Shown here: in pieces, positions 33,531 to 46,019 of the stretch | How the letters are laid out: every line of letters begins with the position of its first letter | How positions within the stretch are numbered: the stretch's first letter is position 1 | NCBI GenBank assembly: GCA_021014325.1 | Contig: CM037462.1 | Span: 20,046,135-20,110,134 of the forward strand | Length of the DNA: 64,000 bases | From: Plazaster borealis | Taxonomy: Eukaryota; Echinodermata; Asteroidea; Forcipulatida; Labidiasteridae | Direction: 5' to 3' | Position numbers and translations under genes: made by a program | The notes under the pieces: generated by a model | Told to the model about the DNA's origin: nothing | Database searches by the model: none | The model's input: the letters and a program-made list of their open reading frames with translations, nothing else

Positions 33531-34670
33531 TGGGGCCGTTACATGACTGTTTTAATGCACTGGAACGTTTCATGAAATAGTCTCTGACTCAAGAGAAATA
33601 GTGATCCTTCTTGCTGTAATGTCTTTGTGTACTACTGTTTTATGAAGTCTGGTTTCAAATTGATCATATGATGTAGACTGTTTGTAGTTGGTTTGACATA
33701 GGAAGGTCTCTTTCGTGAAACAGTCATTTTCATAAAAGAACTTTTAAAAGAAGAATTTTGTAAAAAAGGGGCTTTTGAAAATGACCCAGTTACTGAACAC
33801 GTGCGCACTTGCCATGTCAGATCTATGGCCAGCCTGCACACGCAGTAAACTGTGTAGAGTGCATAATTCCATGTACAGCTACAAGCCTGCTATGATCATG
33901 ATAACAGTCCCCCTTAAAAGGCCCTGTACACTAGTGGTAAGATCGATAAAACACAAATGTTCACAGATATTCACACATAACTTACATGATTTAAAGTAAG
34001 TAATGGTAGAAAGGGTTCCTTAAAATATTTCTGCCTAAAATGCTATCGGTTCTGAGAAATGAGTAAAACAATAGTTTTATTATGCGCGATAAAAACTCAA
34101 TGTTTGAAAAAACAGTAAACACATCAGGTCTCTTTCCACTATTTTCTCGTGACCTCGATGACCAATGGACCATATTTTTGACCGCATGAGGGCGCTTTCT
34201 TCAAGAATGTACTGCATCACAACTACAGATTCATCTTATTTTAATTGCCTGTAGGTAGTTTTCTTGCATCATTGACGAAATACATAAACATAATAATAAC
34301 AAAAATGACAAAACCTGTTTGTTTACTTGTTTTTCATCATGTAAAAATTGGTCTACAAACGCCCTCACGCGGTCAAAAATACGGCGAATTGAGCTCAAAC
34401 TTTCACAGGTTTGTTTTTTCATGCATATGTTTAATCACACAAAATGTGAACACTGAGTTTGAGCGGTTACCAAAAGTGTACAATATCTTTAAGGTACATA
34501 TAAAAGGAATTGTAGCTCCATGTTTTTGGTTTCAACAAAGTCTTACAATGACTGAAACAGAAGACTTCATATACCAGAAGAGAGTTACCTGTCATGGTAG
34601 AGATTGGTTATGCACAGAAAAACAATAAGTTGATAAAGTTTTCTTTACTCCTTTCAACAAAATAAACTCT
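33308..34670 (+). other. Probable SZT2 3' UTR and downstream repeats
   Basis: No AATAAA lies close to the stop; the first clear one is at 34661-34666, so the 3' end is unsettled. The stretch 33905-34500 is made of two sea-star-like repeat halves: CCCTGTACACTAGTGGTAAG onward, and an inverted/direct piece with GCGGTCAAAAATACGGCGAA near 34375 mirrored by TTTTTGACCGCATGAGGGCG near 34172. Confidence 0.45.
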
Positions 34671-36071
34671 ATGCGGTAATTTTTTCTGCTGGAATAATTT
34701 TGTCAAACTAAAAATCATATGACATTGTAAATAAGAGTATTATGTAAACATTAAATCTACCAATACATATAAATATAAAAGTTATTTTTCAGTTATAATT
34801 TTTTCTAAACCTTGCTCCAGTACTTGAGATATTTTCTCTCTTGTAAATTTGGAAGTTTCAGCAATAATTGAAGGTGCTCCTATTGTTTATGATGTGTTTG
34901 GCTACAATCAATGGCTACACTGTTTGTTTCAGGTTTACATATAATGGTTTTCTCTTTATTCATAATCGTGTCATTGTAATAAAAAGTGTACCATTGATTG
35001 ATGTCATACACACAGAATTTAAAGAGATAGTTCCAAAGATGAATTGAGATGATTGGCAACATGCAGCGGTGGTGCCAGACCTGTTTATCTTTGAGGGGGG
35101 GTGGGGGGCGAAAGGGGCAAGCTAAAATTTAAGGGGTCAAATATTAATTTGTCATGTCATTTTGTACCGCTGAAAAAGCATTGACTTACAACAATTACAG
35201 ACTTACACTAGCGTTACTCGTGAGCTGGGGTAATGCTAATGTAATTGCATTACTAGTTTGGAGTTAAATTCAATTTCGGCAATCAGGGGAAAACGAAGGT
35301 GGGAATGGGGGGGAGCGGGGGCAAAGAAAGTAACCGTAGTGCTGCTACTGGCAACATGAAATGTACCAGTCATTTTATTGAGCTGAGTTTTGGTTATTAT
35401 CTATCCATGTTATTCTGTATATCTTTGGGACGTTGACCCAACATAGCATGGTGCTGACATGTGTCTGGCAGAAGGTCATAAACAAAATTATGTTTTGAGA
35501 AAACCTGAGTCAGAAAGTTTGATCATTTCTCAAACAAATGTTGGTCAACGTGGTCAATGTTAATTCAGGTTGAGCATAACAAAAAAAATGTCTCGAGAGT
35601 TACTTTAGCAATGTGCATGTTACAGTTTTGCATTGTTGTTAAAAGTGTAAACATTTTACTGTTTTAAGACCTTCTGCTTTGATTAAAGAGTTTATTGCTT
35701 AACTGGGACACAAGCCGTGTAACCGTACACACTGCCATACATGTCGTTTCATTCATAAATGTTCAACATCATTTTGTAAAAATAGTAAGAAGAAAAATTG
35801 TTTTACTAAATTGATTTGCAAGGAGGAAACTAATATATACCGAATAGAGCATCTGATCACCCAAGAGTGGGGTGCTCCATTTATCGCTTTATGAACTTAA
35901 AGTGTTTGTACAATTTATTTTATCCATTAAATTACTATTTTTTTGCTCAGAGGACATTTGAGTAATAAAACGAGGCATTCAAGAACAGGAATTTTCACAA
36001 CATTGTCTAATTTATTCTTTACTATCTTCACCTGCACACACTCTAACAGTCCTAGTTGCCTCTTGAAAACT
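34671..36071. other. Intergenic, mostly unassigned
   Basis: AT-rich. A G-rich patch at 35090-35130. At 35700-35880 one frame reads CNRTHCHTCRFIHKCSTSFC and continues open for about 50 codons; the Cys/His pattern resembles the linker before the GIY-YIG domain of some Penelope-like elements, so it may be a fragment of one. Nothing else recognised. Confidence 0.4.
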
Positions 36072-37878
36072 AGCCTTGATCAAGGCGTTGGAGGGTTTTT
36101 TCTCAATTTTATTTTATTGTTTTCATTTTTATTTTATTTGCGCCGCGCTACCCACCCGAGCTACCAACCCGCCCGAGCTACCAACCCGCCCGAGCTACCA
36201 ACCCGCCCGAGCTACCAACCCGCCCGAGCTACCAACCCGCCCGAGCTACCAACCCGCCCGAGCTACCAACCCGCCCGAGCTACCAACCCGCCCGAGCTAC
36301 CAACCCGCCCGAGCTACCAACCCGCCCGAGCTACCAACCCGCCCGAGCTACCAACCCGCCGGAGCTGTGTGCTGTGCACGTAGTCTGTGTGTGCAGTACA
36401 GATGCGCGTGCTCGATCGTGTGAGCTGTATGCGACACTCACCGAAACAACGCCTTGACGGTTCTGTCTTGAAGCCAATGACTCATTACTATAATGCGCGC
36501 GAAAGGCGAGACCCCATTGGTCAGTGGCGGAAGTCTTGTTTACTCATTCTTATGAATATGCATGCAGTATCCAGATGTGGCTACCGAACTAGCCTTGATC
36601 AAGGCAGTCGCATTTCACTCCAAAAAAGACGCCGTAAACCCACCCGTATACGCTGTGCGTAAGGTGTGTATCACATCGCACGACCCACCCGTATGGGTGT
36701 GCGTAATGTGTGTATCACATCGCACGTCGCCCGTACACACACTGTGCGCAGGTCATCCGCACTCGTACCACTCTCCGCATGCGGAGGCCGTCAGGCCGAC
36801 AGCCTTGACGGGTCTGTAACTTCCGGGCTTAATGTGTTTCTTGATATTTTCGCCCAATATTGGACGAAAATGGGGGGGCTCTCGGATATGCTAGTATGCA
36901 GCTCATGAATATTTAAATATTTCGTCAGACCTATTGCAGACAACGCAGGATGGGAAGCAAATGAATTATTCATTTTGACGTCCAATCACGAGCTTCTCTC
37001 ACTATGACCTTTGCCATGCTTGCTGTTTGTGATGCGATGTGAGTAGGTACTGACTTAATGGGGTTTGTGTGTAGCATTGTCTCGGCCATTTTGGACCGGT
37101 AATCTGCGAGGCAGGTCAGTCAGCTCACAAGTGCTGAACCCGGGCACGGCCCCTGGAGCTTTATGCGCTGCACTCAAGTCCCTCATTGGACTACCCTCGG
37201 ATCATTCGCCATTCTTTTGGTTATTAATTCTGGAGTTGATGTAGTTTCTGCATCTGTGTTTTTCTGACATGTCCTCTCGAAGTCCGACTCAGTGCAGCCA
37301 CTCACACCGTCTTCATACTTTTGAATAGTTCTCAGACAGGGTCTTATAAGAATTTACTGCTAAACAAAAATTGACAGGATACAGCCACACATGATTATCC
37401 ATGTGAAAAAGATTTTAGCTACCCTGTTCTAGTGAGTGTACTTGGGAAATTTGGTGTTAGGCAGCTCTTTTTTAGTTGGGCGGCCAAAATTATATAAAAA
37501 GTGCAATGAGCTATGTGCCTTCATGAAACAATCAACAATGGTAGTTTATTGAGGTCTTTGTTTTGTATATTTTTACCTCCAATGAAGGGGTCTCGCCTTT
37601 CGCGCGCATTATAGTAATGAGTCATTGGCTTCGAGACAGAACCGTCAAGGCGTTGTTTCGGTGAGTGTCGCATACAGCTCACACGATTGAGCACGCGCAT
37701 CTGTACTGCACACACAGACTACGTGCACAGCACACAGCTCGGGCGGGTTGGTAGCTCGGGCGGGTTGGTAGCTCGGGCGGGTTGGTAGCTCGGGTGGGTA
37801 GCGCGGCGCAAATAAAATAAAAATGAAAACAATAAAATAAAATTGAGAAAAAAAACCTCCAACGCCTTGATCAAGGCT
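36072..37878. mobile_element. 1.8-kb foldback element with 17-bp arrays in both arms
   Basis: Left end AGCCTTGATCAAGGCG at 36072, right end CGCCTTGATCAAGGCT at 37863-37878; AGCCTTGATCAAGGCT is itself a palindrome. The arms (about 36072-36515 and 37585-37878) are inverted copies but differ in array size: the unit CGAGCTACCAACCCGCC occurs about 12 times on the left (36157-36360) and about 3 times on the right. A third AGCCTTGATCAAGGC lies at 36592. Flanks allow a TA or ACT target duplication. The centre (36620-37580) has a ~56-bp repeat and no recognisable transposase. 17 is not a multiple of 3, so repetitive Pro-rich ORFs appear in several frames; none is credible. Confidence 0.85.
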
Positions 37879-38049
37879 ACTGTTTAGGAGGCTGACTCAG
37901 AATTAGGACTGGGCAAGTCTCCAGATGTTCGTGTGATACAGATATCTCTGCTCCAGTAATTTGCGTTGCGGACAGTAATTCGTGTTGCGATATCGCACCA
38001 CGTTAAACAAAATGAACATCGCCAATCAAGACTAGGTGCAACGCTGATG

Positions 38050-38850
38050 GTTAGACTAGCCTCCGGCGACGACCTAGTCTTGGTTCAAGACGCTCCTGTT
38101 GTTTATTATCTTGAAAGCTCTCCAACAGAGGGCCCTATCAACCACGAACCGCTATCACCGGTCACCCCGCGAGCGTACACCGCTGATAGCGAACTCCCAC
38201 ATGATAGCAGTCTATGGGTGCACCACACTAAATAAGCCAGAATTCATGCGCCAAGCTACTTATCATAATTTGTAAACGCACAACTTATCTTTAATTATAT
38301 TGTTTTTGGGGGTCATGCAATTAATAGATTGTGTAAATATAAGAATCTATCACAACCTGGGGGTTCTTTGCTTCAACTTTTGAGGAGACTTGATAAATTT
38401 AGGCGTTAAAGTTGGCCCTATTTGACCGGGGAAGTGGAGAAGTGCTTCACGAAAACTGGCAGCAAGTCGGTTTTGGAAAAAACACAAAATTCGTGTTTTT
38501 TTCTTCTGGGGTAGTTAGCAAAAAAATTGAAAATAATTCTTAGTTTCAGTTTTCCGGAAATATGTCTGCTTGGTTTTCAAGAGGCTGAGAGACTTACACG
38601 ATTTTTTGAGTATCTTTGAATAATTATCATTTAGCATTGATTCCTACGGGAGATTATTTAGAGTGGTGCGCCCCTATGCAGAGCCGTATATACACACCTC
38701 TATCTGCCCATATCAGAGCTGGTCCCTCCATGTCGCAACTCTCTCAATACACAGCTCTGGCCCCTATGGTGAGAGCGCGCCCTCTTGTGGCGATTGATCA
38801 TGGGACGATAATTATAACAGGGTGGCTTGAACCAAGACTAGCGACGACCG
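38050..38850. mobile_element. 0.8-kb inverted-repeat element
   Basis: CTAGTCTTGGTTCAAG at about 38078 and its exact complement CTTGAACCAAGACTAG at about 38826, within longer imperfect inverted ends. No transposase ORF; the 89-residue ORF at the left overlaps the inverted repeat. A smaller inverted-repeat element is nested at 38676-38760. Confidence 0.6.
38676..38760. repeat. Small MITE, CAGAGCTGTGTATTGAG termini
   Basis: CTCTCAATACACAGCTCTG ends this copy; the left end is decayed (GCAGAGCCGTATATAC). The same ends bound 4893-5080. TGGTCCCTCCATGTCGCAAC is shared with the inner edge of that copy. Confidence 0.55.
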
Positions 38851-38859
38851 AGTAGTTTG

Positions 38860-40187
38860 GACGTAAGCCAAAAAGGCCAGCTGCTTCTTTCCCGGGCGCG
38901 CGCGCCATATGTTAAGGCTGACCTTTATGCAAATTGCTTATGTGAATCTTTGACCAATCAGGTTGGAAGTTGGATCAAGCAACAGCGTCGGCTTACTTCA
39001 CGCAAAGCAAGAATCACTGACTTCGGTTGGTACAGCTAGCTTGCATTGCTGTAAAACATACAGTTTTGGAAATTGAGTACGTTTTTTATAAAATTTCAAA
39101 CTTGGTTTTTGCAACATACTGCAAGCAGTCGTTAGTCATCGTTCATCGGTCATGGCTATCAGAGTGATGTCTTTAGTTCTTCATTTTCACGTCATAATTC
39201 ACACAAGATTGTTGAACTGCCAATGTTGTTTGGAGCGCTAATTTGTCGGTTGGAGCGCTGTTTACGGAATAATGACATCGTTCCGTCATACACGACGTGA
39301 CGTGCCAGATAGTACAATCGTCACATTGTAGTCACAACATCAGCCATCAGGAGTTCATGTTTTTGTTTCGGCTGCGTTAGTGCCACTGCAACTGGGCTTC
39401 TCTGCACTGGGCTGAGAACTCAGACGCGGTCGTTGTTCAACAAGCTAACGAACGTTCTTCGGAACGGAAATTTCTACACACAGTGTGAGCATCATGGAGG
39501 TAGAAATACTTTCTACCTCCATGGTGTGAGCAACATTTTGGTACACGGCCGTTGTGTGTGATGTTCAACAAGTACATTACTTCCTGACCGCGGAAGATTT
39601 GGATTGTACGTCGTGTGGTTGGTGTTGAGTACTGGACTATACGACGAGTACGATACGACCTACCTTCCGTATTTATTCCTGTGCAAGGTGCAGTGTGCGG
39701 CGGTGAGCATTGAATAGATTGCCAATTTCATCTTCAGTGACTTCATTAACCCTGGATGTCATGTCATGAGTACATGTAAGTGTAACTGTAAGTGTGTGGT
39801 CATTTTCTGAATCGTAACAGCAACAGTTATTGAATTTATGCACAAAGAATTATAATACCTAAATCCCCTGCTAAAACTAAAGCCATGGAGGTATGATTAC
39901 TTGTTGGGACCCGTTTCACGGACCGACGAGGGATATGGATCGCCACGGGTGCGACCGGAGTGGTTTTCGGCTTTGCTGACGAGTCAATATATCATTATTA
40001 AATAAAAGTCTGAAGTCCTTCGATATTAATATTTTATTGTTCCATATTATATATTTGGTTACATGATGATACCCCCAAAAATAGAGAAACTTCATGAAGG
40101 AGAGGTGGTTGGAAAACACAAGAAATCTATTATATAAAGTAAACCAAAGGAAACAAAGTATTTAATGGAGTCTAAGATCATGCAACT
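38860..40187. other. Intergenic, no gene recognised
   Basis: Includes CGCGCGCG at 38897, and a perfect hairpin at 39494-39522 (ATGGAGGTAGAAA, three bases, and its complement). ATGGAGGTAGAAA recurs at 53420, so it is probably a MITE end. Nothing else supported. Confidence 0.5.
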
Positions 40188-40361
40188 TGTTACGATAATT
40201 GTTTACCGCCCTCTTGTGTTGGTTGCTATAGTAAGTTGCCCGGGGGCAGCCATATTGTAATCTTATAATTTTAGGCTTGGCTTGAGTTTGGAACATGACC
40301 GATGATTTACATACAAGTTAGAAGTGTGTTTTGTCTCCTTCATTAATAACTATAAATAACA
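40188..40361 (+). repeat. 5' LTR of Ty3-type retrotransposon
   Basis: 174 bp, TGTTACGATAAT to AATAACA, preceded by the target duplication CAACT (40183-40187). Directly followed by TGGTGTCAGAAGTAG, positioned as a primer-binding site. Differs from the 3' LTR mainly by three extra short segments, including ~20 bp between GTTG repeats. Confidence 0.9.
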
Positions 40362-40759
40362 TGGTGTCAGAAGTAGTTCACTTCGCCTGATCTACTAGGA
40401 TTTCAAGTGCAATTTCGCGAAGGAAATTCTGGAACTTGAGCTCGAAAAACGGAACTTTAGTTTAGTTTTCACATCAACACTTCGCGACGAAAGTGTACAA
40501 GAGTGAATCGCCACGCGACGCTGTATGCTGTGTGTGTGTAACTCCATATTGCTACATGTAAAACAAGGTTGTGTATGTGTGACTATAATCATCGGACTGA
40601 ACTATAACTTACGATCGCATTGAGTATCACATGAATGAACTTGAACGTGAACTATACTGTAGTTTTATACATTTAGATATAAGATTAGGAACACAATTGA
40701 GAGATTGTGCAATCTATTTTAAGCATTTATTGCTCTACTACTGTGTACTTAGTCAGGTA

Positions 40760-41852
40760 GCATACTGATACTGATGCCCATACAAGTTCAAGAACGAAGG
40801 TTCCACTTCCAAGACCCATAGATCTCCAGTCTGGCAATTTAAAAAACAACTGGGAAAAGTTCAAACAGGGCTGGGACAGCTATGAAATCATAACAGGACT
40901 TGATAAAGATTGTGATAGGGTGAGGATTGCACATTTCATCACTGCAATAGGTCACAATGCCCTTGATATACACAATGGTTTACCATATAAGACTGAAGAT
41001 GAGAAGAAAAATTTCACTGTAATTTTAAACCTATGGGAGAAATATTGTGTTGGAAAGACCAATGTAACTTATGAACGATATAAGTTTAATTGTTGTGTCC
41101 AGCAAAATGAGACGTTCGACAGTTACTATGTGTGCGTGCGGAAATTGGCTTTAACATGCGAATTTGGACAACTAACGGATGAATTAATCCATGACCGGAT
41201 TGTCTGTGGGATCACAGATAATGCCACAAAAAAGAAATTGCTCCAAGAACCAGATCTAAATTTGAACAAATGTCTGGATTTATGCAGAGCCACTGAAACA
41301 TCAAAAACTCAGTTGAAGATAATGTCGAGCGATCATGTTGCAGACACAACTGTGCATGCTGTGTACAAAAGGAAAATGCACAAAATGCCGAAGACACAGT
41401 CAAGGAACGAAACTATAAATTGCCGTTACTGTGGTCAACGTCATGAATTGATCAAAACCAAATGTCCAGCATTTGGGAAAAGCTGTAAAAAGTGTGGAAA
41501 ATCCAACCACTTCGCTGAAAAATGCATAACGAGTCAGTTTAATCAATATAAGTCTGACACTAAATACAAATCCAAAATGAGGGGCAAGGTTAACGTTGTA
41601 CAAAGTGACAGTTCATCTGAATCTGAATCTGAGGTTGAAGAGTGTTTGTGGCTTACAACTGTTATTGTGAATGATGAAGTTAAATGTGTTGATGAGCACA
41701 CAACTGCCCAAAACACAAAGAAGATATATGCTCTGATGAAAATCAAAGGAAACCATAGAGCAACTACATTTCAAGTGGATTCAGGAGCCACATGCAATGT
41801 CATACCAGAGGCAAACCTTCCTCTAGGTACTGAAATAAAAGAATCAGGTTAG
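40760..41852 (+). pseudogene. Retrotransposon gag and start of protease, interrupted
   Basis: Open frame from about 40760 (no ATG in frame near the start; a stop lies just upstream) to a TAG at 41850-41852. It contains a capsid-like region, an atypical first zinc knuckle and a canonical second one, CKKCGKSNHFAEKC, at about 41494, a Ser/Glu-rich spacer, and the aspartic protease active-site motif VDSGAT at about 41776. The reading continues in the same frame beyond the stop with protease-like sequence to a second stop at 42003-42005. Start region may be frameshifted. Confidence 0.85.
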
Positions 41853-42008
41853 AAGTTGTCAATGTACAATCAGAAAACTATGTCGGTACAAGGAACTTGT
41901 AAACTACAGCTCAGAAATGTTAAGAACAGCAAAAGGTATCTGGTACCATTTGTTGTAATTAAAGGTTCTAAGCAAATGCCATTGTTAGGATCAAGTACTG
42001 CTTAACAA

Positions 42009-43061
42009 ATGAAGTTGATTGAAGTTAAACATGAAAATATAGCGGTAACTTTAAGTGAGAACTGTACAGTTAATGGTGATACTCAAGTCACATACACACT
42101 TCAGGATCACGTGCGGAACAACGAAGTGGCACACCACCGAACGAAATCGACTCACATTAGGAAAACCAAGGAGGAGATTTTCAGAGATCATGCTAGTGTT
42201 TTCACAGGATTGGGTCATTTACCAGGAAAAGTGCATCTACAAATACAACCAGACTCACAACCTGTGGTAATGCCTCCTCGTCGCGTTCCCATCGCAATCA
42301 AACCTAAACTCAAGGAAGAACTTGAAAGACTTGAACAACTGAAGGTCATTAAAAAAGTTGAAGGACCAACAGACTGGGTTTCCAGCTTGGTAAATGTTAT
42401 CAAACCAAGTGGTAAACTGCGTGTCTGTATCGACCCACAACATCTAAATCAAGTACTCAACCGCGAACATTATCCACTTCCAGTCATTTATGATGTCCTG
42501 CCTAAGCTGGCAAAGGTTAAGATTTTCAGTAAGGCAGACTGCAAAGAAGGATTTCTGCAGTGTGAATTGGATGAGGAGTCATCTCATCTTACTACATGCC
42601 AAACACTATGGGGCAGATATAGATGGTGTCGATTACCATTCGGACTAGCACCTTCTCCAGAACTTTTCCAAATGAAATTGGATCAGTGCCTCGAAGGGTT
42701 GCCAGGTATTCATACTATCGCAGATGATATTTTGGTCACAGGCCAAGGTGAAACTTACGAGGAAGCAGAAAGAGATCATGATAGGAATATGGCACAATTC
42801 CTCAATCGCTGTGAACAAATGAACATCAAACTAAATAAGGCTAAGTTTGATTACAAGTGTGATGAAATCACATATATTGGCCACCGCCTCACAAGCTCAG
42901 GACTCAAACCGGATCCGAGCAAAGTGGAAGCAATTCTCAACATGGAAACACCAGCAAATGTTGAAGAAATACAGAGATTTGTGGGTATGGTTAAATATCT
43001 AGCCAAATTCCTACCAGATCTGTCTGACATCAGCGAACCACTCAGACGACTGAACATATAA
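42009..43061 (+). pseudogene. Retrotransposon reverse transcriptase, interrupted
   Basis: 350 codons, same frame as gag, ending at a premature TAA. Residues ~85-280 form the reverse transcriptase: LRVCIDPQHLNQ (138-149), the first catalytic Asp near 177 in FSKADCKEGF, RLPFGLAPSPELF (208-220) and the active-site box IADD at 237-240. Typical of the Mag/SURL side of Ty3 elements by overall look. After 43061 the reading continues one frame on, so this copy cannot make a full polyprotein. Confidence 0.9.
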
Positions 43062-43899
43062 AGATGTTGAATGGTGTTGGACAGAGGAACAATCACAAGC
43101 ATACCATACAATCAAGCAACGTCTGACAACAGCTCCGATACTTACATACTTTGATCCCAAAGTAGCGACTGAGGGTCAGGGTGATGCGAGTGAAAAAGGA
43201 CTGGGTTTTGTCTTTCTACAAAATGGACACCCAATCACATATGCTAGTAGAGCCCTAACGCCAGCTGAGACGCGATACTCACAGATTGAGAAAGAATTAC
43301 TCGCACAGGTTTTCGGTCTTGAACGTAACCATGATTACACTTATGGCCGGCAGATGGTTTTATGGACTGATCACAAACCACTAGTCTCCATATCAAGGAA
43401 GCCACTTGCAAATGCACCAAAACGCTTACAACAACTCCTACTCAGAATGCAGAGATATAATGTAGATATTCAGTACAAACCAGGTCCTGAAATGTATCTC
43501 GCAGATACATTATCTCGTGCATATCTGAAAACCAGTAATCGCTCATCTGTTGAGGAAGAAGTAGAGAGTGTGCACATGATTGATACTGTATCAATCACAC
43601 ACAAAACCTATGCACTGATCAAAGCAGCAACTACTGAGGATGAAAGTCTACAAACTGTGAAACGTTATATCCTCAGCGGTTGGCCCGAAGACAAACGACA
43701 ACTTCCTACAATTGCTCAGGCATATTACAGCGTACGGGATGAACTATCATATCAAGAAGGAATTATTTTTCGCGGAGAACGCTGTGTTATTCCCAAGTCA
43801 GCTCGTCCAAGAATTAGACAGAGACTTCATAAGGCACTCACAGGTATTCAATGTACACTGAGCCAGAGACACATTATATTGGCCAGGCATGACACATGA
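43062..43899 (+). pseudogene. Retrotransposon RNase H region, frameshifted
   Basis: In the +1 frame relative to the reverse transcriptase. TDHKPL and PGPEMYLADTLSRAY mark the RNase H C-terminus and its linker; the zinc-binding end of integrase begins here, with HKALTG where a second His would be expected. The frame changes again between about 43850 and 43870. Confidence 0.85.
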
Positions 43900-44947
43900 G
43901 CTCACTGACTACATATCGAGTTGTGAGACATGCAACACGTATCAAGCAGTGCACACAAAGGAACCACTGATCAATCATCCCATACCAAGCTATCCTTGGG
44001 AAAAGATTGGAATAGATTTCTTCACTCTGGACAGCAAAGACTATTTGTGCACCGTGGACTATTATTCGGATTACTTTGAGATTGATAGCCTACCACATAA
44101 GAAGGATGCCAAAACTACAGTCAAACGCTTAAAACGCCATTTTTCAATGCACGGCATTCCGGCTATCATCTACTCAGATACTGGTCCCCCTTTTAACTCA
44201 CACGAATTCGCTAACTTTGCTAATGACTATGAGTGTCAACAGGTCACCAGCTCACCAGAATACCCACAGAGCAATGGTAAAGTAGAAAGTGCAGTTAAGA
44301 TCGCAAAAACACTACTCCGAAAAAACACTGATAGCAATGGAGATGTTTATCAAGCTTTGTTGGCATGGAGAAATACGCCAACTGAAGGAATGGAAAGCTC
44401 TCCTGCTCAATGCCTTTTTGGACGTCAAACGAGAACCGGTTTGCCAATCTCGCCAAATCTCCTAAAACCAAAAGTGCAGAGCAATGTCCAAGCAAAGAAA
44501 CAAGACAAACAAGCTCGTCAAAAACATCACTTTGACAAGAACGCAAAAGAACTGCCAAAGTTAAAGACAGGAGACACCATACGTATCAAACCAAGCGCGA
44601 ACCGCACAAACAAACATTGGAAAAAAGGACAAGTGCAAGATCAAGTGAACATCAGATCTTACAAAGTAAGAACAGAAGATGGATGCGAATACAGACGCAA
44701 CAGAAGACATCTCAAACTCAGTTCAGAATCTTTCATACCGCAGCAAGAGATTCAATTTCCCACAAATGAACTAAAAGAGTCAACAAAGAAAGATACGACC
44801 AAACAATCACAGAACGTGAATGAGAGTACTACACGAAACACGGAAAGCACAGGAAAGACTACACTACCAGAGTCAGAATGGACAAATATCAGACGCAGCA
44901 CTCGCGAACATAGAGAACCAGCATATCTAAAGGACTATATAACTTAG
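43889..44947 (+). pseudogene. Retrotransposon integrase, intact-looking C-terminal part
   Basis: 352 codons. Zinc-finger cysteines in SCETC (12, 15), catalytic D43 (GIDFF), D97 (IYSDTGPPF) and E133 (GKVESAV), giving the D,D35E spacing. The C-terminal basic domain has a GPY/F-like stretch near 215-270 and no chromodomain. Integrase and reverse transcriptase are in different frames here, so the element is defective unless complemented. Confidence 0.9.
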
Positions 44948-45205
44948 ACTCAAATCAGATCAAAGACATCACTAGTTGATTAGTTAAGTTGTTTATTGAG
45001 TTTGTGTTTTATACTTAAAGTAAGAAAAAGTTTAAGGATGCAGTTTTATGGTTAAAAGCTTAATCTGTTTAACGTACAGTAAAAACAAACTGTGAAAGTT
45101 TAAGTCTTTAAGTCACTTACTAGGATTTGCTTGCTTTGCAAATTCAATGTGTTTATTACTAAGTTTGTTGTAATTTGGAGTTTGTATCTTCTTGTTACCT
45201 TTTGT

Positions 45206-45218
45206 AAAAAAAGAAGGA
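45206..45218 (+). other. Polypurine tract of the LTR element
   Basis: AAAAAAAGAAGGA immediately before the 3' LTR, the usual place for plus-strand priming. Confidence 0.75.
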
Positions 45219-45363
45219 TGTTACGATAATTGTTTACCGCCCTTTTGTTGCCCGGGGGCAGCCATATTGTAATCTTAGGCTTGGCTTGAGTTTGGAACAT
45301 GACCGATGATTTACATAAGTTAGAAGTGTGTTTTGTCTCCTTCATTAATAACTATAAATAACA
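45219..45363 (+). repeat. 3' LTR and target duplication
   Basis: 145 bp, TGTTACGATAAT to AATAACA, followed by CAACT (45364-45368), matching the five bases before the 5' LTR. Apart from indels at short repeats it has very few substitutions from the 5' LTR. Confidence 0.9.
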
Positions 45364-46019
45364 CAACTGTTTTGACGAACTGCCAAAAAAAAAAAAAAAT
45401 CTGGGACATGAAGTGGTTCGCAACGAGATTAGGCAGACAAAACAAAACTAACAGAAATTGTGTTGAGCTGTGCGTTGAGTGGACATGTCAAGCAGTGAGA
45501 CAGGCGAGCATATAGCACTGAGGTTTATTGTGATATGATACTAGACAGTTTCACTTCAGCCGAGTATGTACATATTTAGGGGATGAAATGATTTGTTTTG
45601 AACTGGGCCCTTGACCATCAAAACCACTATTTATTATTTCTGCAACCTTTTTGCATAGTTTTGAAAGTTGTGGATATGTTAATAAATCCACACTGTTTTA
45701 ACAATAGGGCCTACAGCCCAGCTAACACAATACGTTGTAACAACGTTGCACAACGTTGTGATAAGGTTGTAATTTGGTTGATGGGATGACAACGTTGTGA
45801 CTACGTTGCAGGAACATCTGATCTTAACATGATCTTCAACCAATGTTGTACATTGGTTGCATGTTGGTAATCTATGCAACGTTACCGAAAGGTTTTATAC
45901 GAAACGTGTTGACAACATTGTATTTTGGTATTATTACAACGTAGTATTTAAGTTAGGGCAACAACGTTGTTGATAAGTTATATTTTGGTCATAATAAATG
46001 TAGTAATTGTGTTGTGACG

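Noticed and set aside
35943..36423. 146- and 115-codon Pro/Arg-rich ORFs
   Set aside because: They are the 17-bp array read in different frames; a unit not divisible by 3 with no stops gives long ORFs in all frames. The inverted arm gives the same.
37966..38235. 89-codon ORF with fairly even composition
   Set aside because: Overlaps the terminal inverted repeat of the 38050-38850 element; no similarity recognised and no splice partners.
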